Source of the DNA: Streptomyces flavochromogenes
Lineage (GTDB): Bacteria; Actinomycetota; Actinomycetes; Streptomycetales; Streptomycetaceae
NCBI RefSeq assembly: GCF_000717595.1
Contig: NZ_JNZO01000040.1
Span: 6,225-70,224, forward strand
Length of the DNA: 64,000 nt
Direction of reading: 5' to 3'
Part shown: in pieces, positions 51,652 to 62,680 of the stretch
How positions within the stretch are numbered: position 1 is the first letter of the stretch
Layout: each line of letters opens with the position of its first letter
Program-made: the position numbers and the translations under genes
Notes under the pieces: generated by a model
Databases searched by the model: none
Seen by the model: the letters and a program-made list of their open reading frames with translations, nothing else
What the model was told of the DNA's origin: nothing

Positions 51652-54240
51652 CTACCTCCGCATGACGACCGGCTCGTGGCGGCGCAGCAGCCGCGCCACG
51701 ACCAGGCCGATGACGAGACAGAGCACCACCAACATGCCCATGTCGAACAGCCAGGCCGCCGCCGTGTGGTCCATCAGCGGATCCGCCGTCTTGTCGCTCG
51801 GCGAGACCGTCCCGATGTCGACCGTGGCGCCCATCGCCGCGAACGCCCACCGCGACGGCACCAGCCACGCCAGCTGCTCCAGGACGGGAGTCCCCCGTAC
51901 GGTCAGGAGCGCCCCGCAGAACACCACCTGCACGATCGCGAGGAGGACGAGCAGCGGCATCGTCACCTCCTCCTTGCGGACCAGGGCGGAGACGAGCAGG
52001 CCGAGCATCATCGCCGTGAACGAGAGCAGCGCGACGGCGAGGGTGATCTCCACGAGCGGCGGCATCAGGACACCCTTGCCGTCGGGCACGTTCAGCGGGA
52101 CGCCGATCAGGGCCACCAGGGTCAGGACGACCGCCTGGACGACCGTGATCGCACCGAGCACGACGATCTTGGAGGCGAGGTATGCCGAGCGTGAGAGGCC
52201 GACGGCTCTCTCGCGCCGGTAGATCGTGCGTTCCTTGACCAGTTCACGGACGGCGTTCGCCGCACCGGTGAGCACGCCGCCCACACAGAGGATGAGCAGG
52301 ACGTTCAGCGTCGACTCCTGGTTGAAGCCGCCCTCGGACAGGGCCCGGGCCATCGCGCCCATCACGAACGGCAGCGCGATCATGATGGCCAGGAACGTGC
52401 GGTCGGCGGAGAGCGCGGCGGCGTACCGTCGGACGAGCGTCCGCAGCTGGGAGCCCCAGCTCTGCGCCTTCGGCGGCGGGGCGGGTTCCCGCTCCACCGG
52501 GGAGGCCCCCGGCACGGGGACGTTCGGGCGGGCCGTCGCGTCGTCGACGTACCGGCGGTGGAAGCGGGAGGACCGGTACAGCCCGGCCCAGTCGCGCTCC
52601 CGGTCGTTCTCGAAGGCCTCGAAGGCCTCCGGCCACTCGCCGAAACCGAAGAAGCCGAGGGACTCGGCGGGCGGCCCGTAGTAGGCGACCCGGCCGCCCG
52701 GCGCGAGGACGAGCAGCCGGTCGCACACGTCCAGGCTGAGCACGCTGTGCGTGACGACGACGACCGTGCGGCCGTCGTCGGCGAGCCCGCGCAGCATGTG
52801 CATCACCGACCGGTCCATGCCCGGGTCGAGGCCGGACGTCGGCTCGTCGAGGAAGAGCAGCGAGGGTTTGGTGAGCAGTTCGAGAGCGACGCTCACCCGC
52901 TTGCGCTGGCCGCCGGAGAGGCTGTGGATCGGCTGCTGCGCGCGCTCCACGAGCCCCAGCTCCTGGATCACCTCGTCCACCCGGGCCCGCCGCTCGTCGG
53001 GTTCGGTGTCCTCGGGGAAGCGAAGCTCGGCGGCGTACCCGAGGGCCCGGCGCACGGTCAGCTGGAGGTGCAGGATGTCGTCCTGCGGGACGAGCCCGAT
53101 GCGCTGCCGGAGCTCGGCGTAGTCCCGGTACAGGTCACGGCCGTCGTAGAGCACCGTGCCCCGGTCGGCGGGGCGCTGCCCGGTGAGCGCGCCCAGGAGC
53201 GTCGACTTCCCCGCGCCGGACGGTCCGACGACCCCGAGCAGGCACTTCTCGCCCACGGGGAACGACACCTCGTCGAGCAGGGTCTTGCGGCCGTGGTCGA
53301 CGGTGACGGCGAGCGACTGGACGTCGAGGGAGACCTCGCCGGTGTCGGTGAACTCGACGAGCTGCCCGCCGATGAGACAGAACGCGCAGTGACCGACACC
53401 GACGATGTCGTCCGGCGTCACGCGGGCGTCGACGACGGGGGCGCCGTTGAGGTAGGTGCCGTTGTGACTGCCCAGGTCATGGATCCAGTACGTGCCGTCG
53501 GGATGGGCGCGCAGCTCGGCGTGGCGTCGGGAGACGACGAGATCGGGGACGACGACGTCGTTGTCGGGGGCACGGCCGATCCGGATGCTGTGGGCGGGCA
53601 ACGGCCGTACGGACGTCGGCTGCCGGAAGGTACCGGTGGCGGCGGGGTGCGAGACGGAGGGGGGCCGGGGCGGCGGCGCGTTCTGCGGGGTGACGAGGCC
53701 GGGGGGCACGGGGGAGGCCGCCGGGGCCGCGGCCTCGGCGGGTGCGGGGGTCCGGTCGGGTGCCGGTGCCGGTGGAGCGGGCCGGGGGGCCGGGTGGGCG
53801 GCCGGAGCCGGTTCGGGATGGGGCGGGGCTTCCGGCTGGGCTTCAGCCTGCGCTCCCGGTTGTTCCGGTCGTGCTTCGGGCTGCGCCGCCGGCATCGCCT
53901 CCGGGGCGGCGGGGGCCGCTCCCGACGACAGCACCGCACGGGGGCCGTCCTCCGGATGGCCGAACCGCACGACCGTCCCGGGGCCCACCTCCCGCGGCCC
54001 GGCCACTCGCAGACCGTCCGTGAAGGTGCCGTTCGTGCTGTTCTCGTCCGCGAGGGTCCAGTGGCCGGCGGCGGCGCTGAGCACCGCGTGATGCCAGGAC
54101 GCGCGCGCGTCGGCGAGCACGATGTCGCTGGTGGGGTCGCGCCCGATGCGATAGACACGGCTCGGAGTCATCCGGGTCGCGTCCCCGTCGATCACGAGGA
54201 CCAGATCGGGCGCCGAAGGCGCTACGGGCCGCTCTCCCAT
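51652..54240 (-). CDS. FHA-domain ABC transporter (ATPase fused to permease)
   Basis: 862 residues. FHA domain 1 (YRIGRDPTSDIVLADARASWHHAVL, about 29-95), a long Pro/Ala linker, FHA domain 2 (IRIGRAPDNDVVVPDLVVSRRHAEL..IHDLGSHNGTYLNG, about 215-290), an ABC domain (Walker A GPSGAGKST, signature LSGGQRKRV, Walker B LLFLDEPTSGLDPG) and an ABC2-type membrane domain with about six spans in the last 250 residues. This is the Rv1747 architecture, an exporter thought to act on cell-envelope glycolipids and controlled by phosphorylation. The two FHA domains should bind phospho-Thr, probably made by the adjacent kinase. Confidence 0.93.
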   Translation of the reverse strand: MGERPVAPSAPDLVLVIDGDATRMTPSRVYRIGRDPTSDIVLADARASWHHAVLSAAAGHWTLADENSTNGTFTDGLRVAGPREVGPGTVVRFGHPEDGPRAVLSSGAAPAAPEAMPAAQPEARPEQPGAQAEAQPEAPPHPEPAPAAHPAPRPAPPAPAPDRTPAPAEAAAPAASPVPPGLVTPQNAPPPRPPSVSHPAATGTFRQPTSVRPLPAHSIRIGRAPDNDVVVPDLVVSRRHAELRAHPDGTYWIHDLGSHNGTYLNGAPVVDARVTPDDIVGVGHCAFCLIGGQLVEFTDTGEVSLDVQSLAVTVDHGRKTLLDEVSFPVGEKCLLGVVGPSGAGKSTLLGALTGQRPADRGTVLYDGRDLYRDYAELRQRIGLVPQDDILHLQLTVRRALGYAAELRFPEDTEPDERRARVDEVIQELGLVERAQQPIHSLSGGQRKRVSVALELLTKPSLLFLDEPTSGLDPGMDRSVMHMLRGLADDGRTVVVVTHSVLSLDVCDRLLVLAPGGRVAYYGPPAESLGFFGFGEWPEAFEAFENDRERDWAGLYRSSRFHRRYVDDATARPNVPVPGASPVEREPAPPPKAQSWGSQLRTLVRRYAAALSADRTFLAIMIALPFVMGAMARALSEGGFNQESTLNVLLILCVGGVLTGAANAVRELVKERTIYRRERAVGLSRSAYLASKIVVLGAITVVQAVVLTLVALIGVPLNVPDGKGVLMPPLVEITLAVALLSFTAMMLGLLVSALVRKEEVTMPLLVLLAIVQVVFCGALLTVRGTPVLEQLAWLVPSRWAFAAMGATVDIGTVSPSDKTADPLMDHTAAAWLFDMGMLVVLCLVIGLVVARLLRRHEPVVMRR

Positions 54241-55010
54241 GCGTGAATATTATCCGCCGGTGGTCATCCCTGCCCGGGATGAGGCCGCCGGTAGGGTGGG
54301 CGTCCGCCGCGGACGCGGCCCAGGACGAAGGAGGAGGCACCCGTGCCGAAAGGTGTCACCAGGCGGCGGCCCCGTACCCGCGCGGCATTGCTGAAGGCCG
54401 CCCTGGAGACCTTCGCCGAGCACGGCTTCCACGCGACGACGATCGAGCAGATCTGTGAGCGCGCCGGCTACACGCGGGGCGCGTACTACTCGAACTTCGC
54501 CAGCAAGGAAGAGCTCTTCCTCGCCCTCTTCGACGAGCACAGCGACCGGACCGTGCGACGGCTCGCCGAGTCGATCGACGCGCTGACCGCCGAGGAGTAC
54601 ACCCTGGCCCGGCTCGCGGAGCTCGCCGCCCGGGTCGAACCGGACGAGCGGGACTGGTACCTCGTCACCACCGAGTTCACCCTGCACGCCATCCGGGACC
54701 CGCAGGCCGCCTGGGTGCTCGCGCGCCACGACGCACGGCTGCGGGCCGAGATCGCCCGCGGGCTCACCCTCGTCCTGCGCCGGGCCGGGCGCGAACTGAC
54801 CGTGGACGCCGACCGGTTCGCACGCCTTCTCATCGCCCTGCGCGAGGGGGGACTCGCGCAGAGCTACGTGGAGCCGGCGGAGCTGCCGCCCGGCAGCCTG
54901 GAGCGACAGTTCCTCGCCCCGCTCCTGGAGGTGTCGACGCGGGAGATCCCCGGCGCCGCCACCGGCGCCGGCATCGACACCGGCATCGACAACGGGCCAG
55001 AGGACGAGGG

Positions 55011-55817
<807 letters not shown>

Positions 55818-55971
55818 GACGGCTCCTCGGTGAGCGGTGGGGCACGGGCGGGCGAGGGTGGGGCACGGGCGGGCCCGGCGCGGCAAAAGATACAGAGATG
55901 TATCCGATACGACAACGGATCACGCGTCCAGGTGCGCATCGAGCAACGCTGCGCCGTGGTGCGTCGGCCGG

Positions 55972-56805
55972 TCAGGCGGCGGGTGCGCCGAAGCGGGCCA
56001 GGTAGTGCCAGACCTTCTTCACGTCCTGCGGGTCGTACCGCCCCGAACCCGCCGCCTCCTGCACGATCCGGGGATCGAGCCGGCCGTCGACCGCGATCCG
56101 GGCGCCGAGCTCCACGTACTCCTGCCCCCGGAAGCCGGGATGCCGGCGCAGTTCGTCGACGGACAGGCGGAATCCGTCGTGCCACTCCACCGGGCACGGC
56201 AGGCGCCGGGCCGCCGCCTCCACCTCCGTGTCCCGGTGGCTCGGGTCCAGGACCAGTGCCTCCACGTCGCGCGCGAGGTGGACCGGGCCGTGGATCTGCG
56301 CCTCGATGTAGTCGTCGAGCAGGTCCTTGTCGTCGCTCTCGGCGAGCGCGATCAGGCCCATCCGGGCCGCGACGCCGAAGTCGGTGGGCTCCAGGAAACT
56401 GTCCGGATAGCAGAAGGTCGCCCGGTCCACGGCGGCGGCCGTCAGTCGCAGATGGGCGGAGCCGAAGCGGGGTGCGGCGCCGAACGGGCGGCGGCGGAAG
56501 TCGAGGGCGCCGTAGACCGGCCGCGCGTCCGCCGGGGCCTCGTCGTACGTCCCTCCGAAGATGCGGCTCTCCCAGCGCCAGCGGTCGCCGCCCGGACGGG
56601 CGGTGAGGCCGCCGTTGCTGGTTCCGGTGACGAACTGGGGGCGGTAGACCCCGTCGTCGGCCAGCCGGCCGAGGAAATGGGGGTGGAAGTTGAGGGTGAC
56701 CCGCAGGGCGGGGTCGATCGGCTCGCCGGTGGAACGGGCCGCCACATGGGCGAGGGCGCGCCGTGCGTGTGCGTGGGTGTGCGCTGCGGCGTGGATCCGT
56801 GTCAT
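55972..56805 (-). CDS. DUF3626 domain protein
   Basis: 277 residues. The family blocks RVTLNFHPHFLGRLADDGVYRPQFVTGTSNGGLTA, WRWESRIFGGTYD, PVYGALDFRRRPFGAAPRFGSAHLRLT and DDYIEAQIHGPVHLARDVEALVLDPSHR are clear. DUF3626 has unknown function; the conserved R, H, E and Q residues and the -HGPV- motif suggest an ADP-ribosyltransferase-like or hydrolase fold, which I cannot confirm. Single gene. Confidence 0.85.
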   Translation of the reverse strand: MTRIHAAAHTHAHARRALAHVAARSTGEPIDPALRVTLNFHPHFLGRLADDGVYRPQFVTGTSNGGLTARPGGDRWRWESRIFGGTYDEAPADARPVYGALDFRRRPFGAAPRFGSAHLRLTAAAVDRATFCYPDSFLEPTDFGVAARMGLIALAESDDKDLLDDYIEAQIHGPVHLARDVEALVLDPSHRDTEVEAAARRLPCPVEWHDGFRLSVDELRRHPGFRGQEYVELGARIAVDGRLDPRIVQEAAGSGRYDPQDVKKVWHYLARFGAPAA

Positions 56806-56928
56806 CGGGGCAGTGTGGCGGAGGGCCGAGGGTTGCGGCCCGGGGTTTTCGGTGGCTACGGTCGACCCTCGTAGAGAAAGCGCTTACCCCCTTCCCTTGT
56901 CCGCTGCCCCGTCCCCTGGAGTCTCCGC

Positions 56929-57687
56929 GTGCCCCCTCAGGACGTCCTGATCTACACCCGCACCACGGGCTACCGCCACGACTCGATCCCCGACGGGGCC
57001 GCCGCGCTCGCGGAGCTGGCGCACGACCTCGGGCGGAAGGCCGAGGTGACCGAGGACCCGGAGGTCTTCACGCCCGGGCGCCTGGCCGAGTGCGCCGTCG
57101 TCGTCCTGCTGTCCACGACCGGGAACGTCCTGACCCCCGGGGGACGCGCCGCCCTTGAGGCGTACCTCAGGGGCGGCGGCGCCCTTCTCGCCGTCCACGC
57201 GGCGGCCAACGCCGAGCCCGACTGGCCCTTCTACGGCGAACTGCTCGGCACCCGTTTCGACGGCCACCCCGAGATACAGCCCGGCATCGTCCTCGTCGAC
57301 GACCGCGACCACCCCGCGACGGCCCCGCTGCCGGCCCGCTGGGCCTGGACCGACGAGTGGTACAACTTCACGTCCGACCCGCGGGGCAGCGCGAAGCCCG
57401 GGGACGGCACGGCGTCCGGGGGCGGCGCGCAGTCCGGGGGCGGAAGGAAGCCTGGGAACAGCACGGAGTCGAGGGACGCCCCGGCGTCCGGGGTACGGAT
57501 CCTCGCCCGGGCCGACGAGACCTCGTACCGGGGCGGTACCCACGGTGACGACCACCCGCTGGTCTGGTGCCGGGAGATCGACGGCGGGCGGGTGTTCTTC
57601 ACCGCGCTCGGCCACGCCTCGGAGACGTACCGCGACCCCGTCTTCCGCGCCCACCTCTCCGGCGCCCTGACCTGGCTCACCGCCTAG
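56929..57687 (+). CDS. ThuA-domain protein
   Basis: 252 residues, ThuA-like (trehalose utilisation) amidotransferase-type fold. DVLIYTRTTGYRHDSIPDGAAALAELA, GGALLAVHAAANAEPDWPFYGELLGTRFDGHPEIQPG, WAWTDEWYNF and HPLVWCREIDGGRVFFTALGHASETY are the family blocks. A Gly/Ser-rich insertion (about residues 155-185) interrupts the domain. Family members often keto-oxidise or process sugars but the activity is not known here. Starts with GTG, close after the DUF3626 region; no sugar genes are nearby. Confidence 0.88.
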   Translation: MPPQDVLIYTRTTGYRHDSIPDGAAALAELAHDLGRKAEVTEDPEVFTPGRLAECAVVVLLSTTGNVLTPGGRAALEAYLRGGGALLAVHAAANAEPDWPFYGELLGTRFDGHPEIQPGIVLVDDRDHPATAPLPARWAWTDEWYNFTSDPRGSAKPGDGTASGGGAQSGGGRKPGNSTESRDAPASGVRILARADETSYRGGTHGDDHPLVWCREIDGGRVFFTALGHASETYRDPVFRAHLSGALTWLTA

Positions 57688-57818
57688 AGATCGTCCGCCG
57701 GCCACGTTTCCCGAGGTCGCCGCCGCTTTCGGGTCACCCCACCGCTCCGCCCCTGTTGCGCCGAGCCGCGCTTAGCGGAAACGTGCAGACGGGGGCCGTT
57801 GTCAGGAGGAGATCCGTC

Positions 57819-59216
57819 ATGGGCATCGCCACCGTGAACCCCGCGACCGGCGAGACGCTGCGCGTCTACGAGGCCCACGGGTCCGAGGAGGTCGAGCGGC
57901 GGATCGCCGCCGCTCACGAGGCGTACCGCCAGTACCGCACCACCTCCTTCGCCGAACGCGCCCGCCTGCTGCGCGCCGCCGCCGCTCTCCTCGACGAGGA
58001 CACCGAGGACATCGCGCACACCATGACCGTCGAGATGGGCAAGCCGATCGCCGCCGCCCGTGCGGAGGCCGCCAAGTGCGCCAAGGCGATGCGCTGGTAC
58101 GCCCGCAACGCCGAGGAACTGCTCACCGACGAGCACCCGGCGGAGAGCGACGTCCAGGACTCCGGCGCCGACGTGGCACGCGTCCACTACCGGCCTCTCG
58201 GCCCGATCCTCGCCGTCATGCCGTGGAACTTCCCGCTCTGGCAGGTGATCCGCTTCGCCGCGCCCGCGCTCATGGCGGGCAACACCGGCCTCCTCAAGCA
58301 CGCGTCCAACGTGCCGCAGACCGCGCTCTACCTCGGCGACCTCTTCCGCCGCTCCGGATACCCCGAGGGCTGTTTCCAGACCCTGCTGATCGGCTCCCGC
58401 GACGTCGAGCGCGTCCTGCGGGACCCCAGGGTCGTCGCCGCCACCCTGACCGGCAGCGAACCCGCGGGCCGGGCCGTCGCCTCCGTCGCGGGCGACGAGG
58501 TCAAGAAGACCGTCCTGGAACTCGGCGGCAGCGACCCGTTCATCGTCATGCCCTCGGCCGACATCGTCGGAGCCGTGAAGACGGCCGTCACCGCGCGCGT
58601 GCAGAACAACGGGCAGTCCTGCATCGCCGCCAAGCGGTTCATCGTCCACCAGGACGTGTACGACGACTTCTCCGAGCGCTTCACCGCCGCCATGAACGCC
58701 CTCACCGTCGGCGACCCCCTCGACGAGTCCACCGACGTCGGCCCCCTCGCCACCGAGCAGGGACGCACCGACCTGGAGGCGCTCGTCGACGACGCCGTAC
58801 GACGGGGCGCCACCGCCCTGTGCGGCGGCCACCGCCCGGAGGAGCCGGGGCTCGCGAACGGCTGGTACTACCGGCCCACCGTCCTCGCCGGCATCTCCCC
58901 GGAGATGCGGATCCACCAGGAGGAGGCCTTCGGGCCGGTCGCCACGGTGTACCCGGTCCGAGACATCGAGGAGGCCGTGACCGTCGCCAACGACTCCCCG
59001 TTCGGCCTCAGTTCCAACGTCTGGACCCGCTCCCGGGAGGACGTCGCCTTCTTCGTGCGCGACCTGGAGGCCGGGGGCGTGTTCGTGAACGGCATGACGG
59101 CCTCGCACCCCGCCCTCCCCTTCGGCGGGATCAAGCGGTCCGGGTACGGCCGTGAGCTCTCCGGGCACGGCATCCGCGAGTTCTGCAACGCGACGACGGT
59201 CTGGCAGCGCGCCTGA
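57819..59216 (+). CDS. gabD: NAD(P)-dependent succinate-semialdehyde dehydrogenase
   Basis: 465 residues of the aldehyde dehydrogenase superfamily. The catalytic Glu lies in LELGGSDPFIV and the catalytic Cys in NNGQSCIAAKRFIV; cofactor and substrate loops PWNFPLWQVIRFAAPALMAGN and EEAFGPVATVY are present, and the C-terminal NGMTASHPALPFGGIKRSGYGRELS matches the SSADH (GabD/Sad) type. It converts succinic semialdehyde to succinate in GABA breakdown. AGGAGGAG precedes the ATG. It may also serve the glutarate/lysine route indirectly; the substrate is inferred from sequence. Confidence 0.88.
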   Translation: MGIATVNPATGETLRVYEAHGSEEVERRIAAAHEAYRQYRTTSFAERARLLRAAAALLDEDTEDIAHTMTVEMGKPIAAARAEAAKCAKAMRWYARNAEELLTDEHPAESDVQDSGADVARVHYRPLGPILAVMPWNFPLWQVIRFAAPALMAGNTGLLKHASNVPQTALYLGDLFRRSGYPEGCFQTLLIGSRDVERVLRDPRVVAATLTGSEPAGRAVASVAGDEVKKTVLELGGSDPFIVMPSADIVGAVKTAVTARVQNNGQSCIAAKRFIVHQDVYDDFSERFTAAMNALTVGDPLDESTDVGPLATEQGRTDLEALVDDAVRRGATALCGGHRPEEPGLANGWYYRPTVLAGISPEMRIHQEEAFGPVATVYPVRDIEEAVTVANDSPFGLSSNVWTRSREDVAFFVRDLEAGGVFVNGMTASHPALPFGGIKRSGYGRELSGHGIREFCNATTVWQRA

Positions 59217-59262
59217 CGAGCGGACGGTCGGTTCGCTCGGGTGAGCGTCGATGATGTCCCGC

Positions 59263-60288
59263 TCAGCTCCGAGTCCACTCCGACAACCGTTCCGCCGTCC
59301 ACGTGTTGATCACCCGGTCCTCCGGCACTCCGCACTCCTCCGCCCGCGCGCAGCCGAGGATCTGCCATTCCAGCTGGCCCGGCGCGTGCGCGTCCGTGTC
59401 CACCGCGAAGTGCGTGCCCGCCGCCACCGCGAGCCGCAGCAGCCGCCGCGGCGGGTCGAGGCGTTCCGGGCGGCTGTTGATCTCGACCGCCGTCCCGGAC
59501 TCGGCGCAGGCGGCGAACACCCGCTCCGCGTCGAACTCCGACTCCGGTCGCAGCCGTCCGCCCGCCACCAGACGGCCCGTGCAGTGCCCGAGCACGTCCA
59601 TCAGCGGGTTGCGCACGGCCCGTTCGAGCCGGCGGGTCATCGCCTGCCCGTCCATCCGGAGCTTCGAGTGGGCCGAACCGACCACGAGGTCGAGGCGGTC
59701 GAGCAGCTCGGGCTCCTGGTCGAGCGAACCGTCCTCCAGGATGTCGCACTCGATCCCGGTGAGCAGACGGAACGGCGCCCACTCCTCGTTCAGCCGCGCC
59801 ACCACGTCCAGTTGCTCCAGGAGCCGCTCGGCCGACAGGCCCCGCGCCACCGTGAGCCGGGGCGAATGGTCGGTGAGCACGGCCCACTCGTGGCCGATAC
59901 CCGCCGCCGCACGGCCCATGTCCTCGATCGTGGCGCCGCCGTCGGACCAGTCCGAGTGGAGGTGGCAGTCGCCGCGCAGGGCCGCCCGCAACGCCTCGCC
60001 CCCGCTCGTCGGTTCGGCGGTCCGCAGGGACTCCTCGAGCTCCGCCTCCAGCACCGCCAGGTACTCCGGGACCCGCCCGTCCAGCGCCTCGCGCACCACC
60101 GCCGCCGTCTTGGGACCGAGGCCCTTGACGGACTCCAGGGTGCCCGCCGCCGCCCGCCGGCCGGCCTCGCCCTCCGGCAGGGCGGAGACCGCGGCCGCGG
60201 CCGTACGGAAGGCCCGCGCCCGGTACCCGGGCGCCTGGGCGCGCTCCAGGAGGAACGCGATCCGGTTCAGGGCGGCCACAGGATCCAT
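59263..60288 (-). CDS. PHP-domain protein with helix-hairpin-helix, PolX-like
   Basis: 341 residues. The N-terminal HhH part (LESVKGLGPKTAAVVREALDG, about 52-72) is joined to a PHP metallo-phosphoesterase domain (GDCHLHSDWSDGGATIEDM, VLTDHSPRLTVARGL, GIECDILEDGSLDQ, DLVVGSAHSKLRM, DVLGHCTGR, AVEINSRPERLDPP and VDTDAHAPGQLEW). The layout is that of PolX-type proteins lacking the polymerase core. It is likely a nuclease or phosphatase in DNA handling; the substrate is unknown. Confidence 0.9.
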   Translation of the reverse strand: MDPVAALNRIAFLLERAQAPGYRARAFRTAAAAVSALPEGEAGRRAAAGTLESVKGLGPKTAAVVREALDGRVPEYLAVLEAELEESLRTAEPTSGGEALRAALRGDCHLHSDWSDGGATIEDMGRAAAGIGHEWAVLTDHSPRLTVARGLSAERLLEQLDVVARLNEEWAPFRLLTGIECDILEDGSLDQEPELLDRLDLVVGSAHSKLRMDGQAMTRRLERAVRNPLMDVLGHCTGRLVAGGRLRPESEFDAERVFAACAESGTAVEINSRPERLDPPRRLLRLAVAAGTHFAVDTDAHAPGQLEWQILGCARAEECGVPEDRVINTWTAERLSEWTRS

Positions 60289-60358
60289 GACGTCGCTCCT
60301 CGCTTCCTCGGGGCCCGTCCTCGGGCTTCTCCTCAGAGGGTGCTTCCCAGGCTTCTCC

Positions 60359-62449
60359 TCAGGTGCCGTTCACGGCGTCGGCCGGCACCTCCGCCGGGCC
60401 GATCTCGCACCACACGGCCTTGCCCTCGCCGCGTGGCTCGACACCCCAGCGCGACGCCAGCGCGTCGAGCAGCATCAGTCCGCGCCCCGAGGTCGCGGCC
60501 TCGCCGGGGGTACGCCGCCGGGGCCAGGCGCTCGACCGGTCCTGCACCGACAGCCGGACCCGCCGCACCGGTTCGGGCAGCACCTCCAGGGTCAGCACCG
60601 CGCCGCCTTCGGTGTGCAGCAGGACGTTCACGAGTAGTTCGCCCGTCAACAGCTCGGCGTCGTCGGCCAGTTCGGGCATGCCCCAGTCGCCCAGCGCCTG
60701 TCCCACGGCCGCGCGCGCGTCCGACAGGCCCTGTGGATCGGCCTGGTGGATGTACTGGTGGATGCGCGGCGCGCGGGGCGTGCCGGGGTCCGGGCTGCGC
60801 CGCAGCACCAGGAGGGCCACGTCGTCGCCCGAGCCCCAGCGCTCCCACAGCCGCTCGGAGAGGTGGTCGGCGAGCGCCTCCGCCTGCGGCGGGCCGCTGC
60901 TGATCGCCTCCGAGAGGACATCGAGACCGGTCCCGATGTCCGACCCTGGCTGCTCGACGAGTCCGTCCGTGCACAGCACCAGGGTCTCCCCGGGGACGAG
61001 GTCGAGGCGTGTCTCCGGGAACTCCTCGTCGCCGAACACGGTCGCGAGCCCCAGCGGCAGCCCGCCCCGCAGCTTGGGCTGTCCGACCCGGCCGTCGGTG
61101 TGCCGGATCAGCGGACCGAGGTGCCCGGCCCGGACGGCCCGCAGCGTTCCGCTGCCCAGATCCACCTGGGCGTACGTGCAGGTGGCGAACCGGTTGGTGT
61201 CCAGCTCGGCGAGAAACCGGGAGGCGCGGGCCAGCACGGTCGACGGGGCGTGGCCCTCACCGGCGTACGCGCGCAGGGCGATGCGCAGCTGCCCCATGAT
61301 GGCGGCGGCGTGGGTGTCGTGCCCCTGCACGTCGCCCACGACGATTCCGACCCGGCCGCGGGGCAGCGGGATCACGTCGTACCAGTCGCCGCCGACCTGC
61401 CGTCCGCTCCAGGCCGCGTGGTACCGCACGGCGATCTCGCCGCCGGTGATGCGCGGGATCCGGCGCGGCAGCATGGTCGCCTGGAGCCCGGTCGCCAGCT
61501 CCCGTTCCTCGTCGAAGAGGATCGCCCGCTGGAGGGACTGGGCGACGATCGCCGCGAGCCCGAGGGCCAGGTTGCGCTCGTCGGCGTTGAACGAGGTGCG
61601 GCCCCGGTAGAACAGGGCCATGCCGCCGAGTGACCGCGCCTGCGCGACCAGCGGAAGATAGCAGGCCGCCCGGAAGTCCAGCCGCGCCAGGTACGGGGCC
61701 AGCTCGGGGAAGTCGCGCCCGAGCGACGGGAACGAGGAGACGAACCGGGGCCGCCCGCTGAGCACGGCCTCGGCCAGCGGCATGCCCCGGTCGAGCCGCC
61801 GGACCCGGAAGTCGTCGAGCGCGTCGAGGGTCTCGCCGCTGAGCGCGATGATGTTCAGCGAGCCGTTCTCGACGAGGCCGAGTGCCAGGCCGTCCGCGCC
61901 GAGCCTGGCGAGCCCGCCGGGGCCGGTCAGGGCGGCCGTCACGTCGTCCACGGTCACCGCGCGCGACAGCGCGGCCGTCGTCCGCTCGACGATGTTCGTC
62001 TGGACCTCGCGCCGCTTCTCCAGCTCCTGGACGAACGCGAAGCGCGTGACCTCGGCGGTCGTGTCCCGTACGACCCCGACGATCCGCTTCGCCCGCCCGT
62101 CCGGCGAGCGCAGGATCCGGGCCTGCACATGCGTCCAGTGGGGTGGTCCACCGGCCTGCGGGATGGGGAAATGAGCGGTGTACGACACCTCGCCGCTGGT
62201 GACCGCCTCCCGTACGACAGCCTCCAGCCTGGTCCGCTCGTCGGGGTCGAGGCGGGCGATCAGAGACACCGGGCGGCCGTCGAAGGCGTCCGGAGCCACC
62301 CCGAAGACCAGCAGCCCGGACTTGTCGACATCGATGGTGCGCGTGTCGAGATCCCAGTCGAAGCTGCCGGTCCGGTTCATGGCGAGCCACTCGGCGGGCC
62401 CGATCTCGCCATTGCGCGTACGCCGGTCTTCATCGGTCATCCTCCCCAT
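60359..62449 (-). CDS. PAS-GAF-SpoIIE phosphatase with HATPase domain
   Basis: 696 residues. A PAS-like domain (FDWDLDTRTIDVDKSGLLVFGV, about 20-140), a GAF domain (about 170-300), a PP2C-type SpoIIE phosphatase domain (about 320-530: GGDWYDVIPLPRGRVGIVVGDVQGHDTHAAAIMGQ, LCTDGLVEQPG, GSGDDVALLVLRR) and a C-terminal serine-kinase-like HATPase (ELADDAELLTGELLVNVLLHTEGGAV, GRGLMLLDALASRWGV). Typical of Streptomyces partner-switching regulators of sigma factors. It should sense signals in the cytoplasm; no sigma or anti-sigma gene is close by. The start may be ATG 62449 or 62440. Confidence 0.92.
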   Translation of the reverse strand: MGRMTDEDRRTRNGEIGPAEWLAMNRTGSFDWDLDTRTIDVDKSGLLVFGVAPDAFDGRPVSLIARLDPDERTRLEAVVREAVTSGEVSYTAHFPIPQAGGPPHWTHVQARILRSPDGRAKRIVGVVRDTTAEVTRFAFVQELEKRREVQTNIVERTTAALSRAVTVDDVTAALTGPGGLARLGADGLALGLVENGSLNIIALSGETLDALDDFRVRRLDRGMPLAEAVLSGRPRFVSSFPSLGRDFPELAPYLARLDFRAACYLPLVAQARSLGGMALFYRGRTSFNADERNLALGLAAIVAQSLQRAILFDEERELATGLQATMLPRRIPRITGGEIAVRYHAAWSGRQVGGDWYDVIPLPRGRVGIVVGDVQGHDTHAAAIMGQLRIALRAYAGEGHAPSTVLARASRFLAELDTNRFATCTYAQVDLGSGTLRAVRAGHLGPLIRHTDGRVGQPKLRGGLPLGLATVFGDEEFPETRLDLVPGETLVLCTDGLVEQPGSDIGTGLDVLSEAISSGPPQAEALADHLSERLWERWGSGDDVALLVLRRSPDPGTPRAPRIHQYIHQADPQGLSDARAAVGQALGDWGMPELADDAELLTGELLVNVLLHTEGGAVLTLEVLPEPVRRVRLSVQDRSSAWPRRRTPGEAATSGRGLMLLDALASRWGVEPRGEGKAVWCEIGPAEVPADAVNGT

Positions 62450-62680
62450 TGTCGAACCCGCGCCCCTCCGACGCCATGGCGATGACACGGCGTGGCGCGA
62501 GTTCGCCTCGGCGGGCGAGCGGTGGGGAGGTGGTGGGGAGGCGGTGGGAGAGCGGCCGCGAAGGGGCCGGGAGCGGCCGGACTGCGTCGGGAGGGCCTCG
62601 CGGGGCGGTCGGCGGGCCGCTCCTGTGACACCGCACGAAAATACCGGTGGGCCCCGGCGCGCGGCGGGCAGAATGGGCCG

